Shown: piece after piece, positions 61,701 through 64,000 of the stretch
How the letters are laid out: each line of letters begins with the position of its first letter
Position numbering within the stretch: the first letter of the stretch is position 1
Assembly: GCF_000002985.6 (NCBI RefSeq)
Contig: NC_003284.9
Coordinates: 4,216,001 to 4,280,000, forward strand
DNA from: Caenorhabditis elegans
Taxonomy: Eukaryota; Nematoda; Chromadorea; Rhabditida; Rhabditidae
DNA length: 64,000 nucleotides
Direction of reading: 5' to 3'
Notes under the pieces: generated by a model
What the model was told of the DNA's origin: nothing
The model's input: only the letters and a program-made list of their open reading frames with translations
Databases searched by the model: none
Position numbers and translations under genes: made by a program

Positions 61701-63212
61701 AAATTTACTCTCGTTTTTTGAAGTAAACTAGCCTGAGTAATATTCCATATATGATCTTGAAACTCATCACGAAGACCAAGGATTGTAGTGAGTTCGTGAT
61801 TTCTTGTCTGAAAACTTCATTTTTGTTTTTCAATTTCAGTGCAATCCAAAAATCATGCAAACTTGGTTCAATTTTTGTACAATTTTGATTTCACTATTCA
61901 GATTCATTTTTTAATCATTCTCCAAAAGTTATATTTAAACTCGAGTTAGGCCCTTAACTTAGGTTTATTTTCTCGGGAATGAACTTTTGGACTTAGATTT
62001 AACTTTTTTTATCCAATTGTGTATTTTACTTTAGATTTAGGTGGCGCTAGAACAATTGTTCAAAATCACACCATGGTGCTAGAATGACCAAATATCATAA
62101 GAGCAATGTTCAAAAATATTTTGATGTATGTCTATTTACTTTAAAAAAGGGGAATTAGCAAGTTTTTAGTTTATACCTCACATTTTAAAAATCATATATT
62201 TTTAAAGTTTCATTATTTAAATCATTCTGTAGGTACTTAAAAATTGTAAAATCTCAAAATTAAACATGTTTTTCAAAATTCAAAGTTATTCACTTTTTCT
62301 ACAAACTTCCCCAACTTTTTTGGAGTTGTCTGCCCTATTTTTTTACTTTTTAAGTATGTTTTGAGAAAACGCCCTACACCCGCTACTCGATCTGCAAAAT
62401 TTCTCACCTCAAGTTCCTTCGGAGCCTCCAGATATCGAAATAAAAATGCGCCGGCAATGAGATATAGGAACAGCAAAATAACCAGTCCAACGTGAGGTAG
62501 GATACGTTTTGCATACTAAAATTTGAAAATATTTAAAAGTAAGGTTTTCAATTACTTTAAAATGGAGTTTTTGCAGATTTTCGTGGTGAAATAAGTATTA
62601 ATATATACATATATATTTTGTAAAATTGAACAAACAACACCATTTTATAAATTTGCAAACGTTTAATTAATTTAATTTTAATTACCTGTTTAGTTTACTC
62701 TCATCGTTATACTGTTGTGTTTCTTCTATGCACTTTTTTTGCACTTCTATTAAGGTTTCTATCAAAGTTTTTTTTTTTTTTAATTTCTAGGTTTCTAGGC
62801 ACGTAACTCGTGAATTTTCATACGCAGTGTCAAGTCGCTGCGACGTGAATATGGTATCAAAAACATATCTGCAGTTCTAATTAATCCTGAAGTTTTATGA
62901 ATCTTGCACTAAGTACCAATTTAGAAAAACATCGTATTTTTAACTTTTATATTCTCTAAGTTCATCAGATTTTTTTAATTCTTAAAAATATGAACACCTA
63001 CCACAAATAACTTTTTCTCTTTAGTCTCCACTTCTGTTTCATCATCTGAAATAGGGGGTCCAGCAGATGTCAAGTCCATTTCCATCGGAATCTCATTAAG
63101 TGATGACAGTGAGCTGTCTGCCGAGCCCTGTGAGTTGAAAATTGAGGGGTACTAAACGTTTTGTATGCCAAGTTACCATATCGAATGTGTCCACAGCATT
63201 GTGAGTGTACAT
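58786..63212 (-). CDS. Two-pore-domain (TWK/K2P) potassium channel subunit
   Basis: Background (leak) K+ channel of the plasma membrane, active as a dimer. Thirteen exons close in frame: 63212-63177, 63127-63002, 62515-62408, 61807-61733, 61687-61486, 60905-60742, 60662-60627, 60283-60068, 60025-59886, 59439-59344, 59288-59209, 59161-59019 and 58971-58786, giving 535 residues. M1 is VGLVILLFLYLIAGAFLF and the first pore is VITTIGYGNLVP. M2 is ACIIFALLGIPLLLVTIADI and M3 is VFMVLLVLLAYTAIGGFLF. The second pore is TMATVGFGDIVP, followed by M4 VFFTMAYIIFGLSLATMC. Both selectivity filters are intact. An acidic N-terminus (~54 residues), a Ser/Arg-rich cytoplasmic M2-M3 loop (SQYRSQSQSRSSS) and a ~165-residue C-terminal tail are likely regulatory. 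The intron between the fourth and fifth exons has a GC donor (CAG|GCTAGT). There is an in-frame TGA upstream of the start ATG. The member of the twk family is not assigned. Confidence 0.93.
62039..62110. repeat. Fragment of dispersed repeat inside a K2P intron
   Basis: ggtggcgctagaacaattg followed by 'gaccaaatatcat' matches the GGTGG-CGCCAGTG family ends at 26612, 30040 and 10427. Confidence 0.45.
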
Positions 63213-64000
63213 TTTTGTACTGCTAATTCAATTGATCCAGCAGAAGAAGCCACTTTTGCTCGGGATACACCAGAAAGTGGAGAATTGGGAGAGAGAGAGG
63301 AATAATGAACAACTGGTGGGTCCACAAGAAAATCACTACATTGTGAATTGGGATGAGCAGCCGAGACGATGAGTGTTACACATATCGCTGAAATGACGGA
63401 ACATGACGTTTTTTGACACGTTTTTGTAAAATTTTGATATCTCGGAAAAAAATGAGTTAGACATAATGATGACCAATTTCGGAAACTGGGGTGTAACCAA
63501 TGACATCAACGGTGAAATTTTAAACGAATTTATATGACAAATAAAGGTTAAAAGAAAGATAAAATAAAGGTTATGTACCCGAATACGAATAATTTCAATG
63601 TTGGTCTAGACAACAGTAACACATCTGTCTGTCTAAGTTGCAAGATAACAAAATTTGCGGTTAGCATTGTCCACTTCCAGTACATTTTTGCATTATTCCC
63701 TGCTGCTGAAATTTAGGCTTGACTATTAACTTTACTGTAAAGGTCTCATGCACTATAACCTATTTTATCAGCACATCTGCAAGTTTCGAAACGATTAGAC
63801 ATTTCCGTCTAGACATCTGTTCTTCTGTAAAAAGTTCTTGTATTGATTGTTTTTTTCATTTTTCCAAATTGTCGAAAGTGTATCTATAAATCGCTCTCTC
63901 TTATCGCATATATAGTTGATCATTCATTCATTCAAATTAGGAATTTTTCTACGCGTGTTATTACGCTATTTTTGCGACACTCTTGTTTCGTCAAAACTTG
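63213..64000. other. Upstream region of the K2P gene
   Basis: No exon recognised. Contains GAGA-rich sequence near 63290-63300 and otherwise AT-rich DNA, presumably promoter. Confidence 0.45.

Overview
The window is nematode nuclear DNA and almost certainly Caenorhabditis elegans chromosome X. It is AT-rich (roughly 35% GC by eye), with short introns flanked by GT and TTTTCAG-type acceptors and many small palindromic DNA-transposon relics. It also carries recognisable one-to-one orthologues of rab-37, hlh-13, taf-11.1, coel-1 and mec-18, which I recall as X-linked neighbours on clones W01H2, F48D6 and C52B9. Gene symbols rest on protein recognition from the sequence; no search was run. Exon coordinates come from reading splice sites and checking that every intron phase closes.

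Layout. From 1 to 12.5 kb there is only one candidate first coding exon of a leftward gene (904-1059) in a long AT-rich region with fold-back elements and two pure G17 tracts. From 12.5 to 19.8 kb lies rab-37 (minus strand), including an alternative first exon 4.4 kb upstream of the proximal one. From 20 to 30 kb there are no ordinary genes; this stretch holds a ~590-bp palindrome and a 3.1-kb inverted-repeat element inserted into the D-arm of a tRNA-Ile(AAU) gene. That element carries a spliced, frame-consistent coding region of unknown function and a nested palindrome flanked by direct repeats. From 30.8 to 34.7 kb are a 76-residue, TATA-driven small gene (minus) and hlh-13 (plus). From 36.3 to 43.1 kb are two paralogous chemoreceptor-type 7TM genes with identical intron positions, on either side of taf-11.1. 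From 44.6 to 54.2 kb are a TMEM87-type GOLD/7TM protein gene and coel-1 (tubulin cofactor E-like), both plus. From 55.3 to 63.2 kb are mec-18 (minus), a previously unremarked-looking 75-codon three-exon gene (plus) wedged between it and the next gene, and a two-pore-domain potassium channel gene (minus) with one GC-AG intron.

The genes do not form one pathway or an obvious operon. Several are neuronal or membrane-trafficking genes (rab-37, hlh-13, chemoreceptors, mec-18, K2P channel, the tubulin regulator coel-1), as is common on this chromosome. The observations most worth checking are the interrupted tRNA with its gene-bearing element, the rab-37 alternative N-terminus, the two small genes, the GC-AG intron and the G-tracts.
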